Positions 1-8,167 of a stretch of DNA of 64,000 bases are shown here, in pieces. The translations under genes were made by a program, and so were the position numbers. The DNA lies in contig JAAVZX010000019.1 of the NCBI GenBank assembly GCA_022791875.1, positions 95,610 through 159,609 of the forward strand, read 5' to 3'. The stretch's first letter is position 1, and the number at the start of each line of letters is the position of its first letter. The notes under the pieces were generated by a model. It was not told the DNA's origin, did no database searches, and worked only from the letters and a program-made list of their open reading frames with translations. This DNA is from Oscillibacter sp. (lineage in GTDB: Bacteria; Bacillota; Clostridia; Oscillospirales; Oscillospiraceae).

Positions 1-2
1 CC

Positions 3-56
3 GCCCCCCTTCCGGAGGACATGCGGCGGCTGGCGGAGGGCATGGACGCGCTGTAG
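3..56 (+). CDS. C-terminal end of an unidentified protein (partial)
   Basis: Only the last 17 codons are inside the window, ending in TAG at 54-56. The visible tail reads APLPEDMRRLAEGMDAL, a charged amphipathic ending. It is followed 22 bases later by a strong terminator hairpin, which supports a real gene end. Nothing about its function can be said from this fragment. Confidence 0.55.
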   Translation, partial: APLPEDMRRLAEGMDAL

Positions 57-78
57 CATGTCCGCTGCTCAGAAAAAG

Positions 79-110
79 ACTGCCCTGGATTCCTCGAAAC
101 CCAGGGCAGT
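79..110. terminator. Bidirectional intrinsic terminator
   Basis: ACTGCCCTGG pairs with CCAGGGCAGT around a 12-base loop. A T-run follows on the plus strand (TTTTTAT from 110) and on the minus strand (CTTTTTCT). It sits between the plus-strand gene ending at 56 and fabZ ending at 125, so it can serve both convergent transcripts. Confidence 0.85.
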
Positions 111-124
111 TTTTATGTACTTTT

Positions 125-568
125 TCAGCGCATTGCGATGGTGATTTCCGTCTCCGCGGCCAGCTCGCCGCCCAGATAGACCTCGCCTTTGCAGGTGATA
201 ATCGCCTTGTCGGCCCGCTCGTTCAGCAGCCGCGCGCGGATCTCCAGCGTGTCGCCGGGGGCGATTTTCTTGCGGAAACGCACGTTGTTGATCCCCAGGA
301 ACAGGGGCACCTTGCCCGCGTATTCCGGCTTCGTCATGGCGACGATATCGGTGGCCTGGGCGGTGGCCTCCACCGTGTAGGCGCCGGGGAACACCGGGTC
401 GCCGGGGAAGTGGCCCTTGAAAATCTCCTTCGCCGGGTCCACCCAGTAGCTGGCGACGATGTGGTCCCCGGGCACCAGCTCAGACACCTCGTCAATCAGC
501 AGAATCGGGTCCCGGTGGGGGATAATGTCCATCACCTGCTGGTGGTTCAGCTTCATAACCTCTGCCAT
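125..568 (-). CDS. fabZ: 3-hydroxyacyl-ACP dehydratase FabZ
   Basis: A hot-dog fold dehydratase of type II fatty acid synthesis that removes water from (3R)-hydroxyacyl-ACP in the cytosol. The 147-residue length is normal for FabZ. The active-site motif HFPGDPVFPG is present with His53, and the catalytic Glu is at position 67 within TVEA. The start is set by AGGAGG nine bases upstream of ATG 568. No other fab gene is next to it, so it is a detached copy. It is divergent from an IclR-type regulator, with palindromic operator candidates between them, which suggests local control. FabZ is preferred over FabA because of length and the HFPxxP signature. Confidence 0.95.
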   Translation of the reverse strand: MAEVMKLNHQQVMDIIPHRDPILLIDEVSELVPGDHIVASYWVDPAKEIFKGHFPGDPVFPGAYTVEATAQATDIVAMTKPEYAGKVPLFLGINNVRFRKKIAPGDTLEIRARLLNERADKAIITCKGEVYLGGELAAETEITIAMR

Positions 569-642
569 GTTTTTCGTCCTCCTTTTGTTGATGCACTTCT
601 CACCCTGCGCAGATCGCTTCCGGGGCAGTCCGCCACGCCGCT

Positions 643-687
643 TTCCAATTATCGGAATGCCAAAGTCCGGGATTCCGACACCCGGAA
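643..687. promoter_or_regulatory. Paired 15-bp palindromes, candidate IclR operators
   Basis: Two 15-bp sites of form TTCC-N7-GGAA lie at 643-657 and 673-687. The second extends to TTCCG-N5-CGGAA. Their centres are exactly 30 bp apart, about three helical turns, so they face the same side of the DNA. They lie between fabZ and the IclR-family gene and upstream of its promoter. IclR-family dimers bind short palindromes of this size; the assignment to this regulator is inferred from position. Confidence 0.55.
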
Positions 688-715
688 CGGTTTTTCAAAA
701 AATGCGGCACACGGA

Positions 716-745
716 TTCACAAACCCCTCCGCTTTGTGGTATAGT
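716..745 (+). promoter_or_regulatory. Sigma-A type promoter of the IclR-family gene
   Basis: TTCACA at 716-721 and TATAGT at 740-745 are separated by 18 bp. They point towards the regulator starting at 868 and imply a leader of roughly 115 bases. Confidence 0.55.
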
Positions 746-867
746 AATCATATGCTCTTTCCCGGCGTTTGTCAAGACAATCCAAGGGTATCAAATTCCA
801 GTCGTTCTATACGAAAAATGGCTCTTTTTTTGGATTTTTCCCCGATTTTACGAGAGGAGATGACCCC

Positions 868-1635
868 ATGGCAAAGGAACAGGTTTCCAGCATCCTGCGG
901 GCCCTGCAAATTCTGGAGTGCTTCGCCGACGCGGGGACGGAGTGGACCCTGAAGGCCCTGGTCCAGCACCTGAACCTCCCCACCACCACTGTCTACAGGC
1001 AGGTTTCCACCCTCACGGAGCGCCAGTATCTGGTGCAGGACCCCGTGCGCAAGAGCTACCGGGTGGGGCCCCGGCTTTTGCAGCTCTCCAGCGCCGTCGT
1101 CGGACAGTCGGACCTCAGAAGGACCGCCAGGCCCGAGCTGGAGAAGCTCAGCGACACCGTCCGGGAGACCATCAACCTCAGCGCCCTCCTGGAGCACGAC
1201 ATTTACTATCTTGACAAGGTGGAAACCCACCGCTCCATCGTCTGCAACACCCAGGTGGGCACCCGCGCCCCCGCCTACGCCACCAGCTGCGGAAAAATCC
1301 TCCTGGCCTTCCAGACGGAAGAATACCTGGAGGAATACTTTCAATGGATGGCCCACAGCGCCTATTCCCTCACCGAACGCACCGTCACCGACCCCGCCCG
1401 CCTCCGCGACGAGCTCCGCCGCGCCCACCTCAACGGCTGCGCCATCGACGACGGCGAAATCGAAGCCGGACTCATCTGCATCGCCGCCCCCATCTGGGAC
1501 GCCTCCCAAAAAGTAACCGCCGCCGTCAGCATCTCCGGCCCGGACTACCGCATGGCCGAGGACCAAACGCTCATGATGGACGCTGTGCGGTTGGCCGCTG
1601 GGAATATCTCGAGGCTGCTGGGGTTCCGCCCCTGA
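868..1635 (+). CDS. IclR family transcriptional regulator
   Basis: A 255-residue DNA-binding regulator. An N-terminal winged helix-turn-helix spans about residues 5-65 (KEQVSSILRALQILECF, then LNLPTTTVYRQVSTL). The rest is the IclR effector-binding domain, including the usual TSCGKILLAF segment and an IDDGEIEAGLICIAAPI stretch. ATG 868 was chosen because AGAGGAG lies just upstream; an in-frame start at 769 would add 33 unrelated residues and has no ribosome site. It is divergent from fabZ. The effector is unknown. A role in controlling fabZ is inferred only from the layout and shared palindromes. Confidence 0.9.
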   Translation: MAKEQVSSILRALQILECFADAGTEWTLKALVQHLNLPTTTVYRQVSTLTERQYLVQDPVRKSYRVGPRLLQLSSAVVGQSDLRRTARPELEKLSDTVRETINLSALLEHDIYYLDKVETHRSIVCNTQVGTRAPAYATSCGKILLAFQTEEYLEEYFQWMAHSAYSLTERTVTDPARLRDELRRAHLNGCAIDDGEIEAGLICIAAPIWDASQKVTAAVSISGPDYRMAEDQTLMMDAVRLAAGNISRLLGFRP

Positions 1636-1641
1636 GGGGGC

Positions 1642-1730
1642 GTCCAGGGAGGCTCTGCCTCCCTGGACTCTCCGCCAGAGGGGCACGCGCCCTGCCAGCC
1701 GGGCTTCCGGCCTCTGGACTCTGGCAGATC
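1642..1730 (+). repeat. Family I palindromic repeat, copy 1
   Basis: Contains CCAGGGAGG-CTCTG-CCTCCCTGG and further GC-rich palindromes, then ends in the family tail CTCTGGCAGATC. It lacks the GCCTCCGGCGG head. It lies directly behind the IclR gene and ahead of its terminator. Confidence 0.75.
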
Positions 1731-1756
1731 GAGCCGTTTTTGACTGCGCAGCATGA

Positions 1757-1794
1757 CACCCGGCAAGTGCTTTTTGCTTGCCGGGTGCTTTTTT
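1757..1794 (+). terminator. Intrinsic terminator of the IclR gene
   Basis: CACCCGGCAAG pairs with CTTGCCGGGTG and is followed by CTTTTTT. The T-run is on the plus strand only. It touches the stop codon of pgsA on the other strand. Confidence 0.85.
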
Positions 1795-2359
1795 AGGCGG
1801 AGCGGATTACGTCTTTGTTTTTGACGAAATATTCTACGCCGGAGTAAAGGGTCGTCAGGGTGATGACCCATATGCAAATCTTGTCAATCCATTGGATCGC
1901 AAGCCACGTGGCGGGGGCGTAGGCTTCTATGTCCGGGCGGGCCTGCATGGGGCCGGTCAGGAGCATCAGAACCAGACACACCATCGTCGCCGCGGTCTTT
2001 ACTTTGCCGGACCAGCCTGCGGCAATCACCCGGCCGTTGTCCGACGCTACCATCCGCAGGCCGCTGACCGCAAACTCGCGCGTGATCACGATCATCAGCA
2101 TCCACGCGGGCATTCTTCCGCATTCCACAAACCACAGCATCGCCGCCGTTACCAGAATCTTGTCAGCCAGCGGGTCCGCAAATTTGCCGAAATCTGTGAT
2201 CAAATTGTACTTTCGCGCGATTTTTCCGTCCAGAAGATCCGTAATGCTCGCTACAATGAAAATCACCAGCGCAATATAATCCGCGCCAAAATACAGCGCC
2301 GCCATGAACACCGGCGTCAGGATAATGCGCAGCATCGTCAGCTTGTTAGGCAGGTTCAT
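1793..2359 (-). CDS. pgsA: CDP-diacylglycerol--glycerol-3-phosphate 3-phosphatidyltransferase
   Basis: A membrane enzyme that makes phosphatidylglycerol phosphate, the first committed step of phosphatidylglycerol and cardiolipin synthesis. The 188 residues carry the CDP-alcohol phosphotransferase signature with Asp41, Asp44-Gly45, Ala48-Arg49, Gly58, Asp62 and Asp66 (DLLDGKIARK, then GKFADPLADK), flanked by hydrophobic membrane segments. It overlaps the end of the upstream helix-hairpin-helix gene by 14 bp, so rimO, that gene and pgsA are very likely one transcript. Confidence 0.93.
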   Translation of the reverse strand: MNLPNKLTMLRIILTPVFMAALYFGADYIALVIFIVASITDLLDGKIARKYNLITDFGKFADPLADKILVTAAMLWFVECGRMPAWMLMIVITREFAVSGLRMVASDNGRVIAAGWSGKVKTAATMVCLVLMLLTGPMQARPDIEAYAPATWLAIQWIDKICIWVITLTTLYSGVEYFVKNKDVIRSA

Positions 2360-2648
2360 CTTGTCCCTCCTCCGGGTATGCCTTGTCCTTCCAGTACCAC
2401 CATTTCAGCTTTTCCGCCTCCCGCGCCTCCGGCGCACGGTCCGCGTAGTACACCGCCGTCCGCCATACGTACAGCGCACAGCGATCCTCCTGATAGCCCT
2501 TCATCAGGCATTCCCGGCAGTACAATTTCTCTGGATTCCGGCCTTTCAAATCTGATACTTCCTTGATCCCAAGGGCCTCCATCACCACGGCGATCCGATC
2601 CCCTATGCCCGGAATCTCCGTCAGGGGGCTCTTCCCTTTCCCGCTCAT
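2346..2648 (-). CDS. Helix-hairpin-helix protein of the Cdd1 (pathogenicity locus) type
   Basis: A 100-residue soluble protein. Residues 10-40 form a helix-hairpin-helix (TEIPGIGDRIAVVMEALGI, then VSDLKGRNPEKLY), a fold used for non-sequence-specific DNA contact. The C-terminal KWWYWKD block and the LYCRECLMKGYQEDRCALYV segment match my recollection of the Cdd1 family, whose role is not established. The start overlaps the rimO stop by ATGA and the end overlaps pgsA, so translation is probably coupled. A DNA-related role is inferred only from the fold. Confidence 0.75.
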   Translation of the reverse strand: MSGKGKSPLTEIPGIGDRIAVVMEALGIKEVSDLKGRNPEKLYCRECLMKGYQEDRCALYVWRTAVYYADRAPEAREAEKLKWWYWKDKAYPEEGQDEPA

Positions 2649-3970
2649 TCGGCCTGCTCTCCCTTTGCCTCGCCGTCCATTACACCCGTGAGGCGCACCG
2701 TGACAAACTCGCCCGGCTTCGGGTCCGCGGCGGACTCGAAATAGATCCGCCCGTCGATGTCCGGAGACTCCGCGTAGCTTCTCCCGTAGTACATCTGCGC
2801 CTGGGCGTCGAAGCCCTCGCAGAGGACTTCCCGCTCCTCACCCAGGATAGACTCGTTATAGGCGTCGATAACGTCCGACTGCATATCCACCAGCATTTCC
2901 GCGCGGCGGCGGGTTTCTTCCTCGTCCACATGCTCCATCTGAGCGGCCCTCGTGCCGTCCTCTGGGGAGAACGGAAACACGCCTGCACGCTCAATCTTTA
3001 CCTCACGCAGGAAATTGCAAAGCTCCTCAAACTCCGCCTCTCCCTCACCGGGAAGTCCCGTGATCAGGCTGGTGCGCAGGACCAATCCCGGTATCTTCTC
3101 ACGCAGAGTTTTGAACAGCTTCCGCAGAGATTCCTTCGTGTCGCGGCGGTTCATGGCATGTAATATCTTGTCATTGCAGTGCTGGATCGGGATGTCCAGA
3201 TAGGGCAGAATCTTCGGCTCAGACGCAATCGTGTCGATCAGCTCGTCCGTGATTTCGTCGGGGTAGAGATAGTGGAGGCGAATCCAGTGGAAGTCCAGTT
3301 GGCACAGGCCGCGCAGGAGGGACGCAAGCTGATGTTCCCCGTTCAGGTCCGTGCCGTAGCGGGTGATGTCCTGGGCAATCACCAGCAGTTCCTTCGTGCC
3401 CGCTTCCGCCAGCTCCGCCGCCTCGGTGAGAAGCTCCTCCATGGGGCGGCTCCGGTACTTGCCCCGCAGGGACGGGATCACGCAGTAGGCACAGTGGTTG
3501 TCACAGCCCTCGGCAATCCGCAGGTAGGCGTACCAGGGGGGCGTGGAGAGAATGCGGGGGCCGCTCTGGTTGGCGGTATGAATGTTCCCCAGGCGGCAGG
3601 GGCGGGTATCGCCCTCCATCACCTCCGTGATGGCCTCGACGATTTCCCCATAGCTGCCCGTGCCCAGGATGCCGTCTATCTCGGGAAGCTCCTCCAGAAC
3701 GTCGGCTTTGTAGCGCTGGGCCATGCAGCCCGTGACCAGAATCTTTTCCAGCTCCCCGGACGCCTTGAGGGCGGCAAGCTCCAGAATATGCTCAATGGCC
3801 TCCCCGCAGGCGGAGACCAGGAAGCCGCAGGTGTTCACCACGGCCACATCGGCCCCGGCGGGGTCCGTCTGGACCTCGTGGCCCGCGGCCTGGACCAGCG
3901 CCATCATCTGCTCGCAGTTCACCTGGTTCTTCGCACAGCCCAGGGAGATAAACGCAACTTTATAGCTCAT
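2645..3970 (-). CDS. rimO: Ribosomal protein S12 methylthiotransferase RimO
   Basis: A radical SAM enzyme that methylthiolates an aspartate of ribosomal protein S12. The 441-residue product has the three-part layout of the family. The N-terminal domain has cluster cysteines at 12, 48 and 82. The radical SAM core has Cys156, Cys160 and Cys163 in CDNHCAYC. A TRAM-like RNA-binding domain ends the protein. ATG 3970 overlaps the stop of the upstream XRE gene by ATGA and gives the standard SYKVAFISLGCAKNQ start; an earlier in-frame start adds an Arg/Gly-rich leader that is translated from the XRE gene. Confidence 0.95.
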   Translation of the reverse strand: MSYKVAFISLGCAKNQVNCEQMMALVQAAGHEVQTDPAGADVAVVNTCGFLVSACGEAIEHILELAALKASGELEKILVTGCMAQRYKADVLEELPEIDGILGTGSYGEIVEAITEVMEGDTRPCRLGNIHTANQSGPRILSTPPWYAYLRIAEGCDNHCAYCVIPSLRGKYRSRPMEELLTEAAELAEAGTKELLVIAQDITRYGTDLNGEHQLASLLRGLCQLDFHWIRLHYLYPDEITDELIDTIASEPKILPYLDIPIQHCNDKILHAMNRRDTKESLRKLFKTLREKIPGLVLRTSLITGLPGEGEAEFEELCNFLREVKIERAGVFPFSPEDGTRAAQMEHVDEEETRRRAEMLVDMQSDVIDAYNESILGEEREVLCEGFDAQAQMYYGRSYAESPDIDGRIYFESAADPKPGEFVTVRLTGVMDGEAKGEQAE

Positions 3971-4230
3971 ACTTCCTCTTCCTCTTCCTCTCCCAGCGGT
4001 CCGCCCCGCCATGTGGGGTCGTCAGTGATGCCTAGCAAATAGTCGGTGGAGACGTGGAAAAACTCTGCCAGGAGGACCAGCTTATCTATGGTTGTACTGC
4101 GCCCGCCACTCTCCAACATACTGATGGATTTGTGGGTTAGTCCCAGGATATCCCCCAGTTCCTGTTGTGTCAAGTGGGCTTCTTTACGCAGTTGGTAAAC
4201 TCTTTCTTTTAATAAAATAGTAGTTTTCAT
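3967..4230 (-). CDS. Small XRE-family transcriptional regulator
   Basis: An 87-residue protein that is almost entirely one Cro/C1-type helix-turn-helix (LRKEAHLTQQELGDILGLTH, then SISMLESG). The tail is acidic with six consecutive glutamates. It heads the rimO-HhH-pgsA transcript and overlaps rimO by 4 bp. It faces a small gene across 76 bp that contain a 12-bp inverted repeat centred on the opposite promoter, so it probably represses that promoter and perhaps its own. No partner or ligand is visible. Confidence 0.88.
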   Translation of the reverse strand: MKTTILLKERVYQLRKEAHLTQQELGDILGLTHKSISMLESGGRSTTIDKLVLLAEFFHVSTDYLLGITDDPTWRGGPLGEEEEEEV

Positions 4231-4240
4231 AAAAAACCCC

Positions 4241-4283
4241 TTGACTTGTTCCTTAAAGTGGAGTATAATCTACTTAAAGGAAC
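4241..4283 (+). promoter_or_regulatory. Strong promoter with overlapping dyad operator
   Basis: TTGACT (4241-4246), 17 bp, TATAAT (4264-4269) form a near-consensus sigma-A promoter. GTTCCTTAAAGT (4248-4259) and ACTTAAAGGAAC (4272-4283) form an inverted repeat with one mismatch and a 12-bp spacer that straddles the -10 box. Binding there would block the promoter. The XRE protein encoded alongside is the natural candidate. Confidence 0.8.
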
Positions 4284-4306
4284 ATTTTTATTAGGAGGGT
4301 TTCAAT

Positions 4307-4558
4307 ATGTCTAGCATTCTAAACGCAATTTACCACGACGATCCAGTGTCCCAAGCGGTGATATGCAATTTAGACGAGCCAAGGACCCCGGAGGAACGGC
4401 GAATTGTGAACCAGCTTCGAGCGGTCCACGACGAAAAGGTAGCGGACGCGATCAAGGAAACCGCCGAACTTCTTGCGGACGCGCAGGCAGAGCGCGCCTT
4501 CTACACCGGCGCCCGCTTCGGAATGCAGCTGGCCATAGAACTGCTGGAATCCTGCTGA
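4307..4558 (+). CDS. Small conserved protein, possibly DUF6809-like
   Basis: An 83-residue, mostly helical acidic protein starting SSILNAIYHDDP and ending in a FYTGARFGMQLAIELLE segment. The size and the terminal FxxGxRxGxxLxIE pattern resemble small Clostridia proteins grouped as DUF6809, whose function is unknown; I recall this rather than having searched it. TAGGAGGG precedes ATG 4307. It is driven by the consensus promoter at 4241 and faces an XRE regulator, an arrangement typical of a tightly repressed small gene. Confidence 0.6.
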   Translation: MSSILNAIYHDDPVSQAVICNLDEPRTPEERRIVNQLRAVHDEKVADAIKETAELLADAQAERAFYTGARFGMQLAIELLESC

Positions 4559-4574
4559 CCCCGCCCCCACATCC

Positions 4575-4608
4575 GGGACCTGTTTTCTCCCCAGAGGAAA
4601 CAGGTCCC
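4575..4608. other. Perfect hairpin after the small gene, no T-run
   Basis: GGGACCTGTTT pairs perfectly with AAACAGGTCCC around a 12-base loop, 17 bases past the stop at 4558. No T-run follows on either strand, so it is more likely an RNA-stabilising 3' hairpin than a textbook terminator. Confidence 0.5.
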
Positions 4609-4654
4609 CGCACCGCACTAAGTTGCCGTCGCACACGCCCCCGACCCCCACCCA

Positions 4655-4718
4655 GCCGAAGAGCGAGTTAAAAAGTTCTTTTTTGCTTACTTTTTTCTTT
4701 CAAGAAAAAAGTAAGTTA
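4655..4718 (-). repeat. Family II stop-proximal hairpin repeat, copy C
   Basis: Read on the recX strand, the hairpin CTTACTTTTTTCTT / AAGAAAAAAGTAAG begins directly after the recX stop. It is followed by GCAAAAAAGAACTTTTTAAC, the family trailer. The hairpin plus delayed T-run probably ends the recA-recX transcript. The GCCTCCGGCGG head is missing here. Confidence 0.75.
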
Positions 4719-5313
4719 CGCACCCTCAAATCTCCCCCAAGCCTCCTTGATATCCCCCCAGCCATACCCCCGCCGGAGCAGCGCGTTAGAAATCCGGCGT
4801 TTTTCTTTTTCGTCGGGCAGAGTGCCGCGGAGTTTTTTGGAGATATATGCGTCGATTTGGGAGGCGTTTTCGGGGAGGTCGGTGAGGGCGTCTTCCCAGA
4901 GGTCTTTGGGGATGCCTTTTTCGTAGAGTTTTTCTTTGATTCTGGCGGGGCCGTAGCCTTTGGCGCTGTAGTGGCGGGCCAGGGCGGCGGCGTATTCGGC
5001 GTCGTTTAGGGCGCCTATGGCTTCCAGCCATTCGGAGGCGTAGCGGGCTTCGGCGGGGCTGGCGCCTTTCTCCTGGAGCTTGCGCTCCAGATCGCGGCGG
5101 GACATGGGGCGCTTGTTGATCAGATCCGCAGCGGCGGCTCTGGTGTTGGAGACGCCTGCGGCGTCTTTCAGTTTTGTCAGGGCTTCCTCCTCTAAGTCGT
5201 CGTCCTGGTGGAGGCCAAAGTCTAAGAGTTCTTGCTCCGTGATTTTCAGGCAGGCTCCGTCTTCCAGGAAAACTAAGATCCTTCCCTTCTTGTGGCGGGA
5301 GGGTTCTATGCGA

Positions 5314-5324
<11 letters not shown>
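4716..5324 (-). CDS. recX: Regulatory protein RecX
   Basis: A 202-residue modulator of RecA filament activity. It has the RecX three-helix repeat pattern, with [42 protein letters not shown] and a C-terminal repeat ending [16 protein letters not shown]. It begins inside the last codons of recA (11-bp overlap), the standard arrangement for coupled expression. The first 75 residues are a divergent extension typical of Firmicutes members. Confidence 0.9.
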
Positions 5325-6459
<1,135 letters not shown>

Positions 6460-6487
6460 GTGTTGTCCTTCTTCCTTTTGTTTTTTG

Positions 6488-6564
6488 TGCCTCCGACGGC
6501 CAGAGGGCTTTGCCCTCTGGACTCCCACCAGGGAGGCGTGCGCCTCCCTGGACCCTGGCAGATC
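6488..6564 (+). repeat. Family I palindromic repeat, copy 2
   Basis: Starts GTGCCTCCGACGGCC, has hairpins CCAGAGGG-CTTTG-CCCTCTGG and CCAGGGAGG-CGTGCG-CCTCCCTGG, and ends CCCTGGCAGATC. It fills most of the space between pspC and recA, both on the minus strand. Confidence 0.85.
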
Positions 6565-6590
6565 GGGTCCTTTATTGGGGCTTTGTGGGT

Positions 6591-6779
6591 TTAATAGGGC
6601 TTGCGGGGGATGATGAGGGCGCAGAGGATGTAGGCCACGATGCCGCTGGCGCCTGCAAAGGTGAAGATTACCCAGGCTAGACGGACAATGGTGGGGTCGA
6701 TGTTGAAATACTCCGCTATGCCGCCGCAGACGCCGTCTACTACCTTGCCCTCGTTGATTTTATACAGTCTTTTGTCCAT
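6591..6779 (-). CDS. PspC domain protein
   Basis: A 62-residue membrane protein made of one PspC domain: [18 protein letters not shown] at the N-terminus, then [19 protein letters not shown] and a hydrophobic helix ending ALIIPRKPY. PspC proteins belong to envelope-stress systems, but single-domain versions are common in Firmicutes and their job is not settled. AAGGAGAG precedes ATG 6779. It lies 18 bp after prmC and probably shares its transcript. Confidence 0.9.
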   Translation of the reverse strand: MDKRLYKINEGKVVDGVCGGIAEYFNIDPTIVRLAWVIFTFAGASGIVAYILCALIIPRKPY

Positions 6780-6797
6780 GCGTCTCTCCTTTTCGCG

Positions 6798-7664
6798 TTA
6801 CAATTCTGTCAGTAAGGTGCCAAATACTACCCGCGGAATGCCGCGGTGATCCTCAATTACCTGAATGTCACCAAAGCCTTGGCTGCGCATGATCCGAAGC
6901 ACGCTGTCCGCCTGGCCGATGCCTACCTCAAAATAGAGACGGCCTCCGGGGAGCAGGGCTTCCTTCCATAGGGCCGATATGCTGCGGTAGAAGTCCAGAC
7001 CGTCCGCGCCGCCGTCCAGAGCCATGCGGGGCTCGTAGTCCCGGACGGAGATGTCCAGGCCGGGGATGTCGCCCGTGGGGATGTACGGGGGGTTGCTGAC
7101 GATGCACTGGAATTCTCCCAGGGTCCGGTCCGGCTTCTGGAGGGCGTCGGCCTGAATGGGGACCGCGCGGCCTGAGAGGCCGTTGCGGCGGATGTTCTGA
7201 CGGCAGATTTTTAACGCGCCGTCGGCGCATTCCCCCAGGACCACCCGGCTCTCCGGAGCCTGCGCCGCAACGGCTAAGCCTACGCACCCGCTTCCCGCGC
7301 ACAGGTCCAGGACCCGGCAGGCCCCCTGGTTCCGGACGTAGACGATGGCCTGCTCCGCCAGGACCTCCGTGTCCGCCCGGGGGATCAGGACTTCCCGGGA
7401 AATGTCCAGGGGCATTCCGTAGAACTCCCACTCGCCGATAAGATAGGCCACCGGCTCCCCCGCCAGGCGACGGCGTAGCAGCTCCCGAACCTGGGCCTCC
7501 AGCTTTGGGGAGGCGTACAGGCGGCTGTCCCGGACCAGCTCTTCCCGGGTCTTGCCTGTGCCGAAGCAGACCAGCTCCCGGGCCTCCAGGGTCGCCGCGT
7601 CTACCCCGTGCCCACGCAGGATTTGGCGGATGTTCAGGTATAAGTCGTTGTATGTGATCGCCAA
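6798..7664 (-). CDS. prmC: Peptide chain release factor N5-glutamine methyltransferase
   Basis: An SAM-dependent enzyme that methylates the GGQ glutamine of release factors. The 288 residues have the helical N-terminal domain, the SAM-binding LDLCAGSGCVGLAVA at about 119-133, and the catalytic NPPY motif at 191-194 (NPPYIPTGDIPGL). It follows DUF1385 and an unknown gene on the same strand. In many Clostridia prmC lies beside DUF1385 and prfA; prfA is not present here. Confidence 0.95.
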   Translation of the reverse strand: MAITYNDLYLNIRQILRGHGVDAATLEARELVCFGTGKTREELVRDSRLYASPKLEAQVRELLRRRLAGEPVAYLIGEWEFYGMPLDISREVLIPRADTEVLAEQAIVYVRNQGACRVLDLCAGSGCVGLAVAAQAPESRVVLGECADGALKICRQNIRRNGLSGRAVPIQADALQKPDRTLGEFQCIVSNPPYIPTGDIPGLDISVRDYEPRMALDGGADGLDFYRSISALWKEALLPGGRLYFEVGIGQADSVLRIMRSQGFGDIQVIEDHRGIPRVVFGTLLTEL

Positions 7665-7708
7665 GGGGATTCACCTCTTTTGTGTTCAGGGATGGGGGTG
7701 CCGGGGGC

Positions 7709-8155
7709 TCAGCCGTCCGCGTTCTTTTGGCTCTCCGCTATGGCGAGTCCGTAGGCGTACAGGCCGTCCTCCGGGCCGTTTTGCAGGCGCTTCAATGCCC
7801 GTTGGACGGGCCAGACCAGGGAGCCGTCCGGCAGGCGCACGGCGATGTTCAGCTCGCCCATGGGGTCGGCGTCGTCCGTCTCCCAGACGCCGCCCAGCTT
7901 TTCCACGAAGACCCGGCCCATGTAGCTGCCCACGGCGAAGAGCTTGCTTCCGGGCTTCCCGTCGGCCAGCAGGCCGCCGGGGCGGGACTGCTCGTCAAAA
8001 AAGCGGTCCAGTTCCCGGAAGCTCTCAATGGTGTCGTCCAGGAAATAGCCGGAGTTCCTCATGTTTGCCACAAGCCAGCCCGCCGCCTTTGGAATGTCCT
8101 CCAGAAGCGTCGGCGGCTGGGGCTTCGGCTTTTTGAAACGGTCAAGCAGTCCCAT
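7709..8155 (-). CDS. Conserved protein of unknown function
   Basis: A 148-residue soluble protein that I do not recognise. It starts with a short basic, proline-rich segment (FKKPKPQPP). A helical region follows, then a compact domain with AVGSYMGRVFVEKLGGVWE and LPDGSLVWPVQRALKRLQNG. No signal peptide or membrane segment is present. AAAGGAGGAG precedes ATG 8155. It lies 13 bp after DUF1385 and 45 bp before prmC, so it is probably co-transcribed with both. Confidence 0.75.
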   Translation of the reverse strand: MGLLDRFKKPKPQPPTLLEDIPKAAGWLVANMRNSGYFLDDTIESFRELDRFFDEQSRPGGLLADGKPGSKLFAVGSYMGRVFVEKLGGVWETDDADPMGELNIAVRLPDGSLVWPVQRALKRLQNGPEDGLYAYGLAIAESQKNADG

Positions 8156-8167
8156 CGGACTCCTCCT

